Source of the DNA: Roseateles koreensis
GTDB lineage: Bacteria; Pseudomonadota; Gammaproteobacteria; Burkholderiales; Burkholderiaceae_C
Assembly: GCF_028595305.1 (NCBI RefSeq)
Contig: NZ_JAQQXS010000018.1
Span: forward strand, 20,179 to 84,178
Length of the DNA stretch: 64,000 bases
Reading direction: 5' to 3'
Part shown: positions 45,846 through 55,281 of the stretch, in pieces
Numbering within the stretch: the stretch's first letter is position 1
Layout: each line of letters begins with the position of its first letter
Notes under the pieces: model-generated
What the model was told of the DNA's origin: nothing
The model's input: the letters and a program-made list of their open reading frames with translations, nothing else
Database searches by the model: none
Translations under genes and position numbers: made by a program

Positions 45846-48749
45846 ATGATTCGATTCGATTCGCAGCGCGCCCAGCCTGCTTTGGCCTCTTCACCCGTCC
45901 AGCTCGGGGCAGCGCTTTTGCTTCTATTGGGCCTGAGCCTGGGCATGAGCGTGCCGGCGCACAGCAAAACGACGCCTGCCGACCCGGCGCAAAAGCGGCA
46001 AAAGACGCAAGGGCAACAGCCTGCCCAAGGTGGCCTCAAAGTAAATCTCGCCAAGGCCGAACTGGTGCGCAGCCTCGGGGGCATCAGCGAGTACCGCCTG
46101 CCCAATGGCCTGCAAGTGCTGTTGTTTCCGGATGCATCGAAGCCGACCACCACGGTCAATATCACCTACAAGGTGGGCAGTCGGCATGAAGGCCCGGGCG
46201 AAGCCGGTATGGCGCATCTGCTGGAGCATATGTTGTTCAAGGGCTCGCCGGAGTTCAAGGATATTCCGCAGGAATTCAGCCGCCGTGGCATGCGCTTCAA
46301 CGGCACCACCACCGTCGACCGAACCAATTACTTCAGCAGCTTCAACGCCAGCGACGACACCTTGCAGTTCGCCTTGAATCTGGAAGCCAATCGCATGCTG
46401 CGCTCCAGCATCTTGAAGTCTGAGCTCGACAAAGAAATGACGGTGGTGCGCAATGAGCTGGAGATTGGCGAGAACAATCCCGGCCAATTGTTGCAGCAGC
46501 GGGTGATGGGCCTGGCCTTTCGTTTTCACCCTTACGGCAAGCCGACCATCGGCACCCGCAGCGATGTCGAGAACGTGCCCATCGAAAAGCTGCAGTCCTT
46601 CTATCGCCAGTACTACCAACCCGATAACGCGGTGCTGATGATTGCCGGCCAGATGGACACGGCCAAAACCCTGACCTGGGTTGAGCAAGCGTTTGGCGGG
46701 CTGCCCAAGCCCACGCGCACGCTGCGCGAGTCCTACACCGTAGAGCCGCCGCAAGACGGCGAGCGGGCCCTGCAGCTGCGCCGGGTTGGCGGCGCCCCCA
46801 TGCTGATGGCGCTTTATCACGTGCCGGGCATGGCCCACCCCGACTGTGCGGGCCTGAGCGTGCTGGGGCAATTGCTCGCCCAGCAGCCCAGCGGCAGCCT
46901 CTACAAGCAATTGGTGGAGAGCAAACAAGCGGTGGCCGTGTTTGCCGGCGGCTGTGGGGGTTATGACCCCGGTGTGTTCACGGTCGGCGCGGTGCTGCCG
47001 CCTGCTGCCGACGCCAGCGCCGTTGAACTGGCGCTGCTCAAAGGCGTGGAAGTGCCGGCCAACACCAGCTTCAAGGCCGAGGATGTGCAGCGCATTGCTG
47101 CGCAATATGAACTTGGCTATCGCCAAATCCTGAAATCGCCCGAGGCAGCGGTGGGGCTGCTGTCCGAATCGGTTGCGGCGGGCGATTGGCGCCTGATTTT
47201 CAAATTGATCGAAAACGTGCGCACCATCAAGACTGAAGATGTTGCCCGTATCGCTCAGTTGTACCTCCAGCCTGCCAACCGCAGCATGGGCAGCTACACG
47301 CCGGTGGAGCAGCCCATCAAAGTCGAGGTGCCGCGGGTCAGCGACCGCAGCGCCGGGTTGGATGATTTGAAAATGGACCAAGTCATCAGTGCGGGCGAAA
47401 GCTTCGACCCCACGCCAACGGCCCTGGAAGCCCGCACGCGGCGGCTGGTTATGCCCAGCGGCATCAAGCTGGCCGTGCTGCCCAAAAAGAACCGGGGCGA
47501 CACCGTCACTGTCAGCATGAACCTGCGTTGGGCGGACGCACGCGGCGTTGCGCTGGCGGAAGAGGCCGGCTGGGTGTCCACCCTGCTGTTCGAAGGCACA
47601 GCCAAACACAGCCGCCAAGCGCTGATCGACGAGTCGGTCAAGCTCAAAGGCGGGTTCAATATCAGCGGCGGTGGCCAAGGGGCATCGGTGTCGGTGCAGG
47701 CGGAAAAAAGTACGCTGATTCCTCTGCTGGGCCTGGTGGCTGAAGTTTTGCGCGAGCCGACATTTCCCGCCGAGGCTTTTGAGCGCATCAAGGCGCAGTC
47801 GCTGGCCAGTTTCGAAGCCGGCGCCAAAGAGCCACAGACGCTGCGCGCCGAACTGACACAGCCCTACTACAACGCCCAGTTGGGCTTGAAGCCCGGCGAC
47901 CCCGGCTACGCCTTCAGCCGCAGCGAGAATCTGGCTCGCTTGCAAGGCGTCAGTCTTGAGGCCATCAAGGCCTTCTATCAGCGCTATTGGTCAGCCAATG
48001 AGATGGAAATTGCGGTCGTCGGCGACCTGCCGGACGGCCTGGACGTTGCACTGGACCGTTTGTTTGGCGACTGGAAAAAGCCCACTGCACCCGCCTATGA
48101 ACGCTGGCTGGATGAATACAAGGCCGTGGCGCCCGCCCGGTTTGACGCGCAGGCCAAGGACAAGGCCAACGCGATTGTCGAGTTGCGGCAAGAAATTCGC
48201 CTCAACAACCGCAGCGCCGACTATCCCCTGCTGGATCTTGCCAACCACATGCTGGGCGGTGGGGCCATGGAATCGCGCCTGGCCAAGCGGGTGCGCCAGA
48301 CTGAGGGATTGAGCTACGGCATGGGCAGCAGCGTGAACGTGGGGTATTGGGATGACGCCAGCACCTGGAGCATCCATGCCAGCTTCGCCCCCGAAAACCG
48401 CGAGCGCTTGCTGGCCGCGACACGCGACGAAATCGCCAAGGTGTTGAAGTCGGGTTTCACGCAGGACGAACTGGACCGGGCTCGCAACGATGTTTTACAA
48501 GCCCGCCGGCAGTCCCGCAGCGACGACGGTGCGCTGGCCGGCGCCCTGCTCAATCAGCTGGAAACCCAAACGGCCTGGCAGCGCTTCGAGCAAGGCGACC
48601 AGCGCCGCCGCGAAGCGACACTAGAACAAGTCAACGCTGTCTTGCGCAAGTATTTGCTCCCCGAGGCCTGGGTGATCTCAACGGCAGGGGACTTCCTTGC
48701 CAAGCCACCGCTGGCAGCCGAGCCAGCCCAGGCAACGACCAAGCCCTGA
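45846..48749 (+). CDS. Two-domain M16 zinc metallopeptidase (insulinase family)
   Basis: 967-aa exported protein. A signal or anchor segment (about residues 17-37, ending PAHS) is followed by an N-terminal M16 half with the inverted zinc motif HLLEH at 124-128. The C-terminal M16 half (from about 530) reads EEAGWVSTLLFEG where a second HxxEH would stand, so it is probably catalytically dead. In many bacteria these halves are two adjacent genes, one active and one inactive; here they are one chain. Likely a periplasmic or outer-membrane-associated peptide-degrading clam-shell protease. The start at 45846 has only a weak ribosome site. Confidence 0.88.
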   Translation: MIRFDSQRAQPALASSPVQLGAALLLLLGLSLGMSVPAHSKTTPADPAQKRQKTQGQQPAQGGLKVNLAKAELVRSLGGISEYRLPNGLQVLLFPDASKPTTTVNITYKVGSRHEGPGEAGMAHLLEHMLFKGSPEFKDIPQEFSRRGMRFNGTTTVDRTNYFSSFNASDDTLQFALNLEANRMLRSSILKSELDKEMTVVRNELEIGENNPGQLLQQRVMGLAFRFHPYGKPTIGTRSDVENVPIEKLQSFYRQYYQPDNAVLMIAGQMDTAKTLTWVEQAFGGLPKPTRTLRESYTVEPPQDGERALQLRRVGGAPMLMALYHVPGMAHPDCAGLSVLGQLLAQQPSGSLYKQLVESKQAVAVFAGGCGGYDPGVFTVGAVLPPAADASAVELALLKGVEVPANTSFKAEDVQRIAAQYELGYRQILKSPEAAVGLLSESVAAGDWRLIFKLIENVRTIKTEDVARIAQLYLQPANRSMGSYTPVEQPIKVEVPRVSDRSAGLDDLKMDQVISAGESFDPTPTALEARTRRLVMPSGIKLAVLPKKNRGDTVTVSMNLRWADARGVALAEEAGWVSTLLFEGTAKHSRQALIDESVKLKGGFNISGGGQGASVSVQAEKSTLIPLLGLVAEVLREPTFPAEAFERIKAQSLASFEAGAKEPQTLRAELTQPYYNAQLGLKPGDPGYAFSRSENLARLQGVSLEAIKAFYQRYWSANEMEIAVVGDLPDGLDVALDRLFGDWKKPTAPAYERWLDEYKAVAPARFDAQAKDKANAIVELRQEIRLNNRSADYPLLDLANHMLGGGAMESRLAKRVRQTEGLSYGMGSSVNVGYWDDASTWSIHASFAPENRERLLAATRDEIAKVLKSGFTQDELDRARNDVLQARRQSRSDDGALAGALLNQLETQTAWQRFEQGDQRRREATLEQVNAVLRKYLLPEAWVISTAGDFLAKPPLAAEPAQATTKP

Positions 48750-48768
48750 ACGCGATACCGGCAGATTC

Positions 48769-48799
48769 AGCGGCCTCAGCTGCTTAGGCTGAGGCCGCT
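48769..48799. terminator. Perfect 12-bp hairpin between convergent genes
   Basis: AGCGGCCTCAGC and GCTGAGGCCGCT with a 7-nt loop, just after the M16 gene and touching the mscS stop codon. It lacks a T-tract, so it is a 3'-end stem rather than a classical terminator. Confidence 0.6.
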
Positions 48800-50064
48800 C
48801 AGGCTTGATGAACCACGCGCTGCGGAAATGGAATTTCCACCCCGATGCGATTGAACAGGCGCAGCAGTTCCAGATTCACCTCGGAGCGGGGCCCGCCTTG
48901 CCCGTTGTGCGGGTCTGAGATCCAGAAGTTCAGCGTTAACTCCAGGCTATCGGGCCCGAAATTGCTCAGCAAGACCGAGGGAGCGGGTATCGCCAAGACA
49001 CGCGGCACGGTCATCGCGGCAGCCACCATCTGAGGCATCAGAGCATCCAGATCGGTGCCGTAGGCCACGCCCACCGAGGTCGACAACAAGACTTGCGGAT
49101 CAGCCAACGACATGTTCTCCACGCGCTGGGTGATCAACATCTCGTTGGGCAAAATCGCCTCGCGCCCGCTCAAGGCCCGGATCACGGTGTAACGGGTGTT
49201 GATGTCACTGATGCGGCCTTCAAAATTGTCGACCTTCACCATGTCGCCAATGCGCAGCGAGCGCTCCGCCAGGATCACGAAGCCCGACACGTAGTTGGAG
49301 GCCAGTTTCTGCAAACCGAAGCCGATGCCCACGCCCAGCGCGCCACCCAGCACGCCCAAGGCTGTCAAATCGATGCCCGCAGAGGACAGGGCAATCAACA
49401 AGCCGCCCAGCAAAAATACCGCCCGAACTGCGTTGGCGCCGATCTTGCGCAGCGACAGATCCATGGCCTTGCCGCCCAGGATGCGGGCCTCCAGCATGGA
49501 TGAGATCCACAAGGACACCACCAGCACGATGATGGCGTTGAACAAGCCTTCGATCACATTGCGCAGCGAGATGACGCCCCCACCCATCTTCCAGGTGATG
49601 CCGTCGAATTCATTCAGCACAAAAGGCAAAATGCCCGTGACCCACAAGATGGAGCCGCCCCAGGCCAGCCATGACACGGTACGCTCTATGGCCTTGACCA
49701 TGGTGGACGTCGGAAATGCTGCCCCCAGCACCCGCACCGCCAAGCGGATCACCACCAAAAACACCAACACGGGCACCGCGAGTTTGAAGGCGGCCGGCGA
49801 CACTCCGATCAAGGGCAAGGAGCGCTTGGCAATCATGACCAACACCAAGGCCAGCACCGGAAACAGCACGCCGTCCACCACGTGACGGCCAAACATCACC
49901 GACGCTGCGTGCTGCTCGACACGGCGATAAATCATCCGCACCAGCAGCCAAGACACGCCCAGGCAGGCCAGCAAAACCGCAAAGCCCATCAAGGCCGTGG
50001 GCGTCAGCAGGGAGAGAAGCAGCGCCTGGAATTCGCCAAAGTCAAAGACATCGTTATTGTTCAT
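48799..50064 (-). CDS. MscS-family mechanosensitive channel
   Basis: 421-aa inner-membrane protein. The N-terminal half has about four TM segments. A pore-lining and beta domain follows, with LGGALGVGIGFGLQKLASNYVSGFVILAERSLRIGDMV near residues 235-275, the MscS signature. The cytoplasmic vestibule has PNEMLITQRVENMS and ends near FNRIGVEIPFPQR. It is longer than E. coli MscS (286 aa), so closer to YbdG/YnaI-type paralogues. Role: turgor release or ion efflux on osmotic downshock. Confidence 0.9.
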   Translation of the reverse strand: MNNNDVFDFGEFQALLLSLLTPTALMGFAVLLACLGVSWLLVRMIYRRVEQHAASVMFGRHVVDGVLFPVLALVLVMIAKRSLPLIGVSPAAFKLAVPVLVFLVVIRLAVRVLGAAFPTSTMVKAIERTVSWLAWGGSILWVTGILPFVLNEFDGITWKMGGGVISLRNVIEGLFNAIIVLVVSLWISSMLEARILGGKAMDLSLRKIGANAVRAVFLLGGLLIALSSAGIDLTALGVLGGALGVGIGFGLQKLASNYVSGFVILAERSLRIGDMVKVDNFEGRISDINTRYTVIRALSGREAILPNEMLITQRVENMSLADPQVLLSTSVGVAYGTDLDALMPQMVAAAMTVPRVLAIPAPSVLLSNFGPDSLELTLNFWISDPHNGQGGPRSEVNLELLRLFNRIGVEIPFPQRVVHQA

Positions 50065-50195
50065 GCGCTCGGTAGAAAAAGCTGCCGAGCCAAGCTTCGG
50101 CAGCTGAAAAGCCTCAAGTGTGGCACGGCTGTATTTCTGCCACGGCTACGGCCCCTGCCATCACCACGGCATGGGCCAACACCACGACCACAGCG

Positions 50196-51131
50196 TCACA
50201 CACCCGACAGTGCACGCAGGTGCACACCCACACTGCGCGCCAAGGCGCCCAGGTGGTAGCCGCCCTCCAGGCAAGAGACAATGCGCCCCTTGGCGTGGCG
50301 TGCCGCCACATCCATGACGCGCAAGGTCAGCCATTCGTAGTCGGCCTCGACGAGGCCCAGTTGCCCGAGGTCGTCCTCCCGGTGGGCATCAAATCCAGCG
50401 GAGATGAAAATCATCTGCGGTTTGAAGCGCTCGAGGGCCGGCAGCCACATGGCCTCGACCATTTCGCGCACCTCAAGGCCCTTGGTGTATGCCGGCACAG
50501 GCACGTTCACCATGTTCTCGCCCTTGGGCACGGCGCCGTTGTACGGGTACAGCGGGTGCTGAAAAATGCTGACCATCAGCACCCTGTCATCGCCGGCAAT
50601 GATGTCTTCTGTACCATTGCCGTGGTGCACGTCAAAGTCGACAATGGCCACCCGCTGCAAACCGCGCACGTCCAAGGCGTAGCGCGCGGCGATGGCCACG
50701 TTGTTGAAAAAGCAAAATCCCATGCTCTGGTCACGCGTGGCGTGGTGTCCGGGCGGGCGCACGGCGCAAAACGCGTTTTCATGCCGACCGTCCAGCACCA
50801 ATTGCGTGGCCTCAACCGCCGCACCTGCCGCGCGCAAGGCGGCCGCCCAAGTATGCGGGCAGGCCACGGTGTCGGGATCCATGGCATGGCTGGTACCCGT
50901 CGCAGCACAGGTTTGCAGCACCTCAGACACCTCAGCCACATAGCCATGGGTGTGCGCGCGCTCAACGTCCGCCATCTTGACCTCTGGGGCTTCATGGTGC
51001 ACCAGTGTTTCGCCGATGCCACTGGCAATCAGCCAATCGTCAATGGCGCTCAGGCGCTCGGGACATTCAGGGTGGCCGGGCCCCATGTCGTGCCGGCGGC
51101 AGTGGGGGTGGCTCAAGTAGGCTGTGGACAT
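50196..51131 (-). CDS. HDAC-family deacetylase (acetoin utilisation/acetylpolyamine amidohydrolase type)
   Basis: 310-aa zinc-dependent amidohydrolase of the arginase/deacetylase fold. Motifs are HPECPERLSAI near residue 22, RPPGHHA near 133, the Zn ligands in DFDVHHGNGT near 170 and GFDAHREDDLGQL near 258. This matches class II HDAC-like bacterial proteins. Substrate could be acetyl-lysine on proteins, acetylpolyamines or another acetamide. MSTAYLSH at 51131 is the start. It is divergent from the MoxR-type gene with a shared 68-nt intergenic region. The 131-nt gap to mscS downstream holds a His-codon-rich stretch on the opposite strand. Confidence 0.9.
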   Translation of the reverse strand: MSTAYLSHPHCRRHDMGPGHPECPERLSAIDDWLIASGIGETLVHHEAPEVKMADVERAHTHGYVAEVSEVLQTCAATGTSHAMDPDTVACPHTWAAALRAAGAAVEATQLVLDGRHENAFCAVRPPGHHATRDQSMGFCFFNNVAIAARYALDVRGLQRVAIVDFDVHHGNGTEDIIAGDDRVLMVSIFQHPLYPYNGAVPKGENMVNVPVPAYTKGLEVREMVEAMWLPALERFKPQMIFISAGFDAHREDDLGQLGLVEADYEWLTLRVMDVAARHAKGRIVSCLEGGYHLGALARSVGVHLRALSGV

Positions 51132-51199
51132 GGGCAAAAAGAAGAAAGAGTCGAGTTCTTCGAGCAATCGACCGGCCGGATTTTTGCTATGGTGCCCGC

Positions 51200-52138
51200 A
51201 TGAGTTCAGCACTACGCCAGCACAGCACAACCCTTTTGGCAACGCTGCAGCAGCAGGTTAGCACGATCGTCAAAGGCAAACCGACCCAAATTCGCGACTG
51301 TGTTGCGTGCTTGATTGCGGGCGGGCATTTGCTGATTGAGGATCTGCCTGGCGTCGGCAAAACCACCCTCGCCCATGCCCTGGCAATTTCCATGGGTCTT
51401 CAATTTTCGCGTTTGCAGTTCACGGCTGACCTGATGCCCTCCGATTTGCTGGGTGTCAGCATCTTTGAAAGCCGCCAAGGGCAATTCGTCTTTCACCCAG
51501 GCCCGGTTTTCGCGCAAGTCTTGCTGGCGGATGAGATCAATCGCGCCGGTCCCAAATCCCAGAGCGCGCTGCTGGAAGCCATGGAAGAAAGCCAGGTCAG
51601 CGTGGACGGCGTCAGCCATGCGCTGCCGCAGCCATTCTTCGTCATCGCCACCCAAAATCCGAGCGAGCAGCTGGGCACCTATCCCTTGCCAGAGTCGCAG
51701 TTGGATCGCTTCCTGATGTGCATTTCGCTGGGCTACCCCGACCGGGCGGCCGAGCGCGAATTGCTGGCCGGCCAAGACAGCCGCGAGGCCTTACGGGCTT
51801 TAAAGCCGGTGATGACGCCCACAGATGTTCTGGCTGCCCAGTTGGCCGCAAAGCACATTCACACCGCTCCGGCCCTGCTGGACTATCTGCAGGCCCTGAT
51901 CCAGGCCAGTCGCTCAGGCCAATGGTTTGTCGATGGCTTGAGCCCGCGTGCCGGCCTGGGCGTGTTGCGCGCCGCCAAGGCGCGGGCCTTGTTAGACGGG
52001 CGCGATTTTGTCGCCCCGGAGGACGTGCAAGCCATCCTGCCTCAAACAATCGCCCATCGGCTGCGGCCCAAAGCCGGTGCCGGCCGCGGCGCACGCGAGC
52101 AGGTGCGGGCCATGATCGAAGCCGTCGCCCTGCCCTGA
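51200..52138 (+). CDS. MoxR-family AAA+ ATPase
   Basis: 312-aa chaperone-like ATPase. Walker A LPGVGKTTLAHAL is near residue 50, Walker B VLLADEINRAGPKSQSALLEAMEE near 105, sensor-1 FVIATQNPSEQLGTYPLPESQLDRF near 145, and a lid domain with SPRAGLGVLRAAKA near 250. MoxR proteins act with DUF58/VWA partners, as encoded immediately downstream. TATGGT lies 6 nt before the ATG at 51200, hinting at a near-leaderless mRNA. The longer frame from 51005 is antisense to the deacetylase gene and rejected. Confidence 0.93.
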   Translation: MSSALRQHSTTLLATLQQQVSTIVKGKPTQIRDCVACLIAGGHLLIEDLPGVGKTTLAHALAISMGLQFSRLQFTADLMPSDLLGVSIFESRQGQFVFHPGPVFAQVLLADEINRAGPKSQSALLEAMEESQVSVDGVSHALPQPFFVIATQNPSEQLGTYPLPESQLDRFLMCISLGYPDRAAERELLAGQDSREALRALKPVMTPTDVLAAQLAAKHIHTAPALLDYLQALIQASRSGQWFVDGLSPRAGLGVLRAAKARALLDGRDFVAPEDVQAILPQTIAHRLRPKAGAGRGAREQVRAMIEAVALP

Positions 52139-53152
52139 ATGGGTATGAAATCTGCTCTGCAACGCCGTTGGCGCCACTGGGTGCAGGCCCGCCACCCTTT
52201 GAGCGACACCGCCTTGCTGGGGCAGCGCAATATCTACATCATGCCCAGCCCGGCCGGGCTCGCCTTTTGCGCCACGCTGCTGGTGTTGCTGGTGGGGGCC
52301 ATCAACGACCAGCTGAGCCTGGGTTATTTGCTCACGTTCTTGTTGGGCGGGGCGGGCTTTGCGTCCATGCACCTGACGCACGGAAATTTGCGCGGTTTGA
52401 GCTTCGACCTGAAGTCACCCGAACCCGCGTTTGCCGGCGACGACCTTCAGCTCGAAATTCGCGTGCACAACCTCGGGCACGCCCGCTGGGGCATTGGCGT
52501 GCAGGTGCAAGGCAGCGCGTTCGAGGACATTGCCTGGGCCGACGTGCCCGCCCAAGGCCACGTCGTGATTCACCTGCGCTGGCCGGCAAGCCGGCGCGGC
52601 CATGTGGCGTTGCCGCCGCTGCAGATCACCACGCGCTTTCCCCTGGGTCTGTTCAACGCTTGGAGTGTGTGGCGCCCAGCGGCCCAGGCCTGGATTTATC
52701 CGCAGGCTGAAACGCCCACCCCGCCCTTCCCGGCCCACCCCCCAGCCGGCGGCACGCAAACCGACCCCAGCCCTTCAACCCGCGCCGCAAGCGGCCGAGG
52801 CCAGGATTTTGAAGGCGTCCGCCCCTACCGCCATGGCGACTCCATGCGTCAGGTGCTGTGGAAGAAGGCGGCGCAGGCGCAGCAAGGCGCACCCGGCCGG
52901 GCCCCATCAGGCTGGTGGGTGCGCGACGCCCAAGCCCCGGCCAACGCAGCACTTTGCTTCGACTGGCGAGACACTGCAGGGCTCCCCCTCGAAGCTCGGC
53001 TGTCCCGGCTGTGTGCCTGGGTGCTGGCGGCAGAGCGAAGTCAAGCGCCTTATCAGTTGCGCTTAGGAGCCCAAGAATCTACCTTGGGACTGGGGTCGGT
53101 GCACCGCCAGCAATGTCTTGAATGGCTGGCCTTGGTGGACGCTGCGCCATGA
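52139..53152 (+). CDS. DUF58 domain protein
   Basis: 337-aa protein with two N-terminal TM helices (about residues 38-58 and 60-80), a beta-rich extracytoplasmic or cytosolic domain and the DUF58 core GQDFEGVRPYRHGDSMRQVLWKKAAQ near 220-245. The ATG directly follows the MoxR stop with no gap, and the stop overlaps the next gene by ATGA. MoxR-DUF58-transglutaminase is a recurrent trio. The function of DUF58 remains undefined; a role in envelope complex assembly is usually inferred. Confidence 0.88.
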   Translation: MGMKSALQRRWRHWVQARHPLSDTALLGQRNIYIMPSPAGLAFCATLLVLLVGAINDQLSLGYLLTFLLGGAGFASMHLTHGNLRGLSFDLKSPEPAFAGDDLQLEIRVHNLGHARWGIGVQVQGSAFEDIAWADVPAQGHVVIHLRWPASRRGHVALPPLQITTRFPLGLFNAWSVWRPAAQAWIYPQAETPTPPFPAHPPAGGTQTDPSPSTRAASGRGQDFEGVRPYRHGDSMRQVLWKKAAQAQQGAPGRAPSGWWVRDAQAPANAALCFDWRDTAGLPLEARLSRLCAWVLAAERSQAPYQLRLGAQESTLGLGSVHRQQCLEWLALVDAAP

Positions 53153-55281
53153 ACCCGGCGCCATCGCCACACACCGCCCGCAAGCCCGAGATAAGCGGGC
53201 GACAAATATGGGCCGCTCCCAACCGAGAAGGCCGGGACACGCTGTTCTTGCTGGCCTGCATCACCGCCACGCTGATGCCCCACGCAGGGCATTTGCCGCT
53301 GTGGGCGTCCGTGCTCACTGGCGTGATTCTGCTCTGGCGAGCGGTCCTGGCTTGGCAGGGGCGCCCCTTGCCTGGCCGGTGGCTGCTGGTGCTGGTCATG
53401 TGCTTGTCAGTCACCTTGACCTGGGTGACGCACCATGGTTTGCTGGGCAGAGAAGCCGGCTTGACCTTATTGACCATGCTGATGGCCCTGAAAACCATGG
53501 AGTTGCGCGCCCGGCGAGATGCCTTCGTCGTGTTCTTTCTCGGCTTCTTTCTGGTGCTCACGCAATTCCTGTATTCACAATCACTGCTCATCGCCTTGTG
53601 GACCTTGCTGTGCGTCTGGGCCTTGCTGAGTGCCGTTGTGCTGGCGCAAATGCCCGTCGGGCAGCCCACCCTCAAACGGGCTGCAGGCTTGGCCGCCCGC
53701 ACCACCTTGCTGGGCTTGCCGGTGATGGTGCTGTTGTTTCTGCTCTTTCCCCGCATCGCGCCTTTGTGGGGCGTGCCTGCCGATGCGGTGGGCCGCACCG
53801 GCCTGTCCAGTAACCTGGACCTGGGTGCGCTGTCAGAAGTCGCCAACGACGACAGCATCGCCATGCGCCTGCGCTTCCAAGGCCCGCCACCCGCTGCAAA
53901 AACGCGTTACTTCCGTGGACAGGTGCTGACGCAATTCGATGGCCGCACTTGGCGCCCCACCGCCGACACCCCTTTCACCCCACCGGTGCAAAAGCCATGG
54001 CGCACTGCGGCCGACGCCTTGCGCCTGCACGGCACCGCGCTGAACTACGAGTTGACGCTAGAGCCGCTGCGCATCAATGTGCTGCCGCTGCTTGAAATGA
54101 GCCCCGAAGCCGCCGGCAGCGAACTGCGGCTGGAGAGCCTCAGCCTGCGCCGAGCGCCCGAGTTGCAATGGATCGCCCCCCGCCCGATTACCGAACGCCT
54201 GCGGCTGAACGCCCAAGCCTATCCCGACTTTCAGCTGGGCCCGCTGGACGCAACGCTGAGCCTGGAGAGCGCCACCGAGTTGCCGCCAGGGCTCAATCCC
54301 CGCACCCTGGAATGGGCGGCCGCGCTACGCCAGCAGCCTCGTTTTGCCGGCCTGGATGAGTGGCATCTCGCGCCAGCGCTCATCCAGGCGGTGCTGCAAC
54401 ACATTGCCCAGGGCGGCTTCATCTACACCCTGTCACCGGGCGCCTATGGCCGCGACTCAGCGCATTTGATTGATGAATTCTGGTTCGACCGCAAATTGGG
54501 CTTTTGCGAGCACTTTGCCGCGGCCTTCGTGGTGATCATGCGCGCCCAAGGGCTGCCGGCCCGCGTTGTCACCGGCTTTCAAGGCATGGACGCCCAAATG
54601 CAGGACGGCTACTGGATTGTCCGCAACAGCCATGCCCACGCCTGGGCCGAGGTGTGGATCAAAGGCCGCGGTTGGCAGCGCGTGGACCCCACAGCCGCCG
54701 TCGCGCCCGACCGCATTTTGCAAGGGCTGGCGCTGCAAGCGCCGATGGGTGCGCTCGGCAGCGCCCTGGGCCAGCTGAACCCCGACCTTTGGCAAGGCCT
54801 GCATGCATTGCAACAAGGCTGGGAAGCGGTCAACAATCGCTGGCAACAGCAGGTCTTGAACTACTCCCGGCAAAGCCAATTCGATTTGCTCCGCGCAGTG
54901 GGGGTGAGCGCGCCCGATTGGTTGGCCCTGGGACAGGTTAGTGCAGCGCTGATCGGACTGCTGACGCTGGCCGGCGGCACGTGGACCCTGTGGCACCAAC
55001 GACCGCACGACGCGTGGAGCCGCCAACGCGCACAGATCATCAAGGCCCTGCGCCGCTGCGGTGTGGCTGCGCAAGCGCATCAGGGGCCGCGCCAATGGGC
55101 CGCACTTTTGCAACAAGCCCATGGTGCGGCCGCTGGGCCCGCGCAGCACTTGCTGCTTGAGTTGGAGCGCAGCCGATACGGCGCGCACGCCCTGGTGCAA
55201 CACTGGCGGGCGCGGCTGCGATGGCGGCGCGCATTCTGGCAGTCGCTGGCCCCGCTGCGCCATACTGACCATAAGAATTGA
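53149..55281 (+). CDS. TgpA-like membrane transglutaminase (DUF3488)
   Basis: 710-aa inner-membrane protein. Five to seven N-terminal TM helices (DUF3488, to about residue 210) precede a periplasmic transglutaminase-like domain. The Cys-His-Asp triad is at Cys453 (GFCEHF), His497 (SHAHAWAEVW) and Asp513 (RVDPTA). One further TM follows near 600 and a DUF4129-like tail. TgpA is an essential periplasmic-domain protein in Pseudomonas aeruginosa; its substrate is unsettled. MNPAPSP at 53149 is taken as start from the ATGA overlap with the DUF58 gene. The mltB gene begins directly after its stop. Confidence 0.9.
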   Translation: MNPAPSPHTARKPEISGRQIWAAPNREGRDTLFLLACITATLMPHAGHLPLWASVLTGVILLWRAVLAWQGRPLPGRWLLVLVMCLSVTLTWVTHHGLLGREAGLTLLTMLMALKTMELRARRDAFVVFFLGFFLVLTQFLYSQSLLIALWTLLCVWALLSAVVLAQMPVGQPTLKRAAGLAARTTLLGLPVMVLLFLLFPRIAPLWGVPADAVGRTGLSSNLDLGALSEVANDDSIAMRLRFQGPPPAAKTRYFRGQVLTQFDGRTWRPTADTPFTPPVQKPWRTAADALRLHGTALNYELTLEPLRINVLPLLEMSPEAAGSELRLESLSLRRAPELQWIAPRPITERLRLNAQAYPDFQLGPLDATLSLESATELPPGLNPRTLEWAAALRQQPRFAGLDEWHLAPALIQAVLQHIAQGGFIYTLSPGAYGRDSAHLIDEFWFDRKLGFCEHFAAAFVVIMRAQGLPARVVTGFQGMDAQMQDGYWIVRNSHAHAWAEVWIKGRGWQRVDPTAAVAPDRILQGLALQAPMGALGSALGQLNPDLWQGLHALQQGWEAVNNRWQQQVLNYSRQSQFDLLRAVGVSAPDWLALGQVSAALIGLLTLAGGTWTLWHQRPHDAWSRQRAQIIKALRRCGVAAQAHQGPRQWAALLQQAHGAAAGPAQHLLLELERSRYGAHALVQHWRARLRWRRAFWQSLAPLRHTDHKN

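Noticed and set aside
45924..47945. 673-codon minus-strand open frame
   Set aside because: Antisense to the M16 peptidase; no domain or plausible start.
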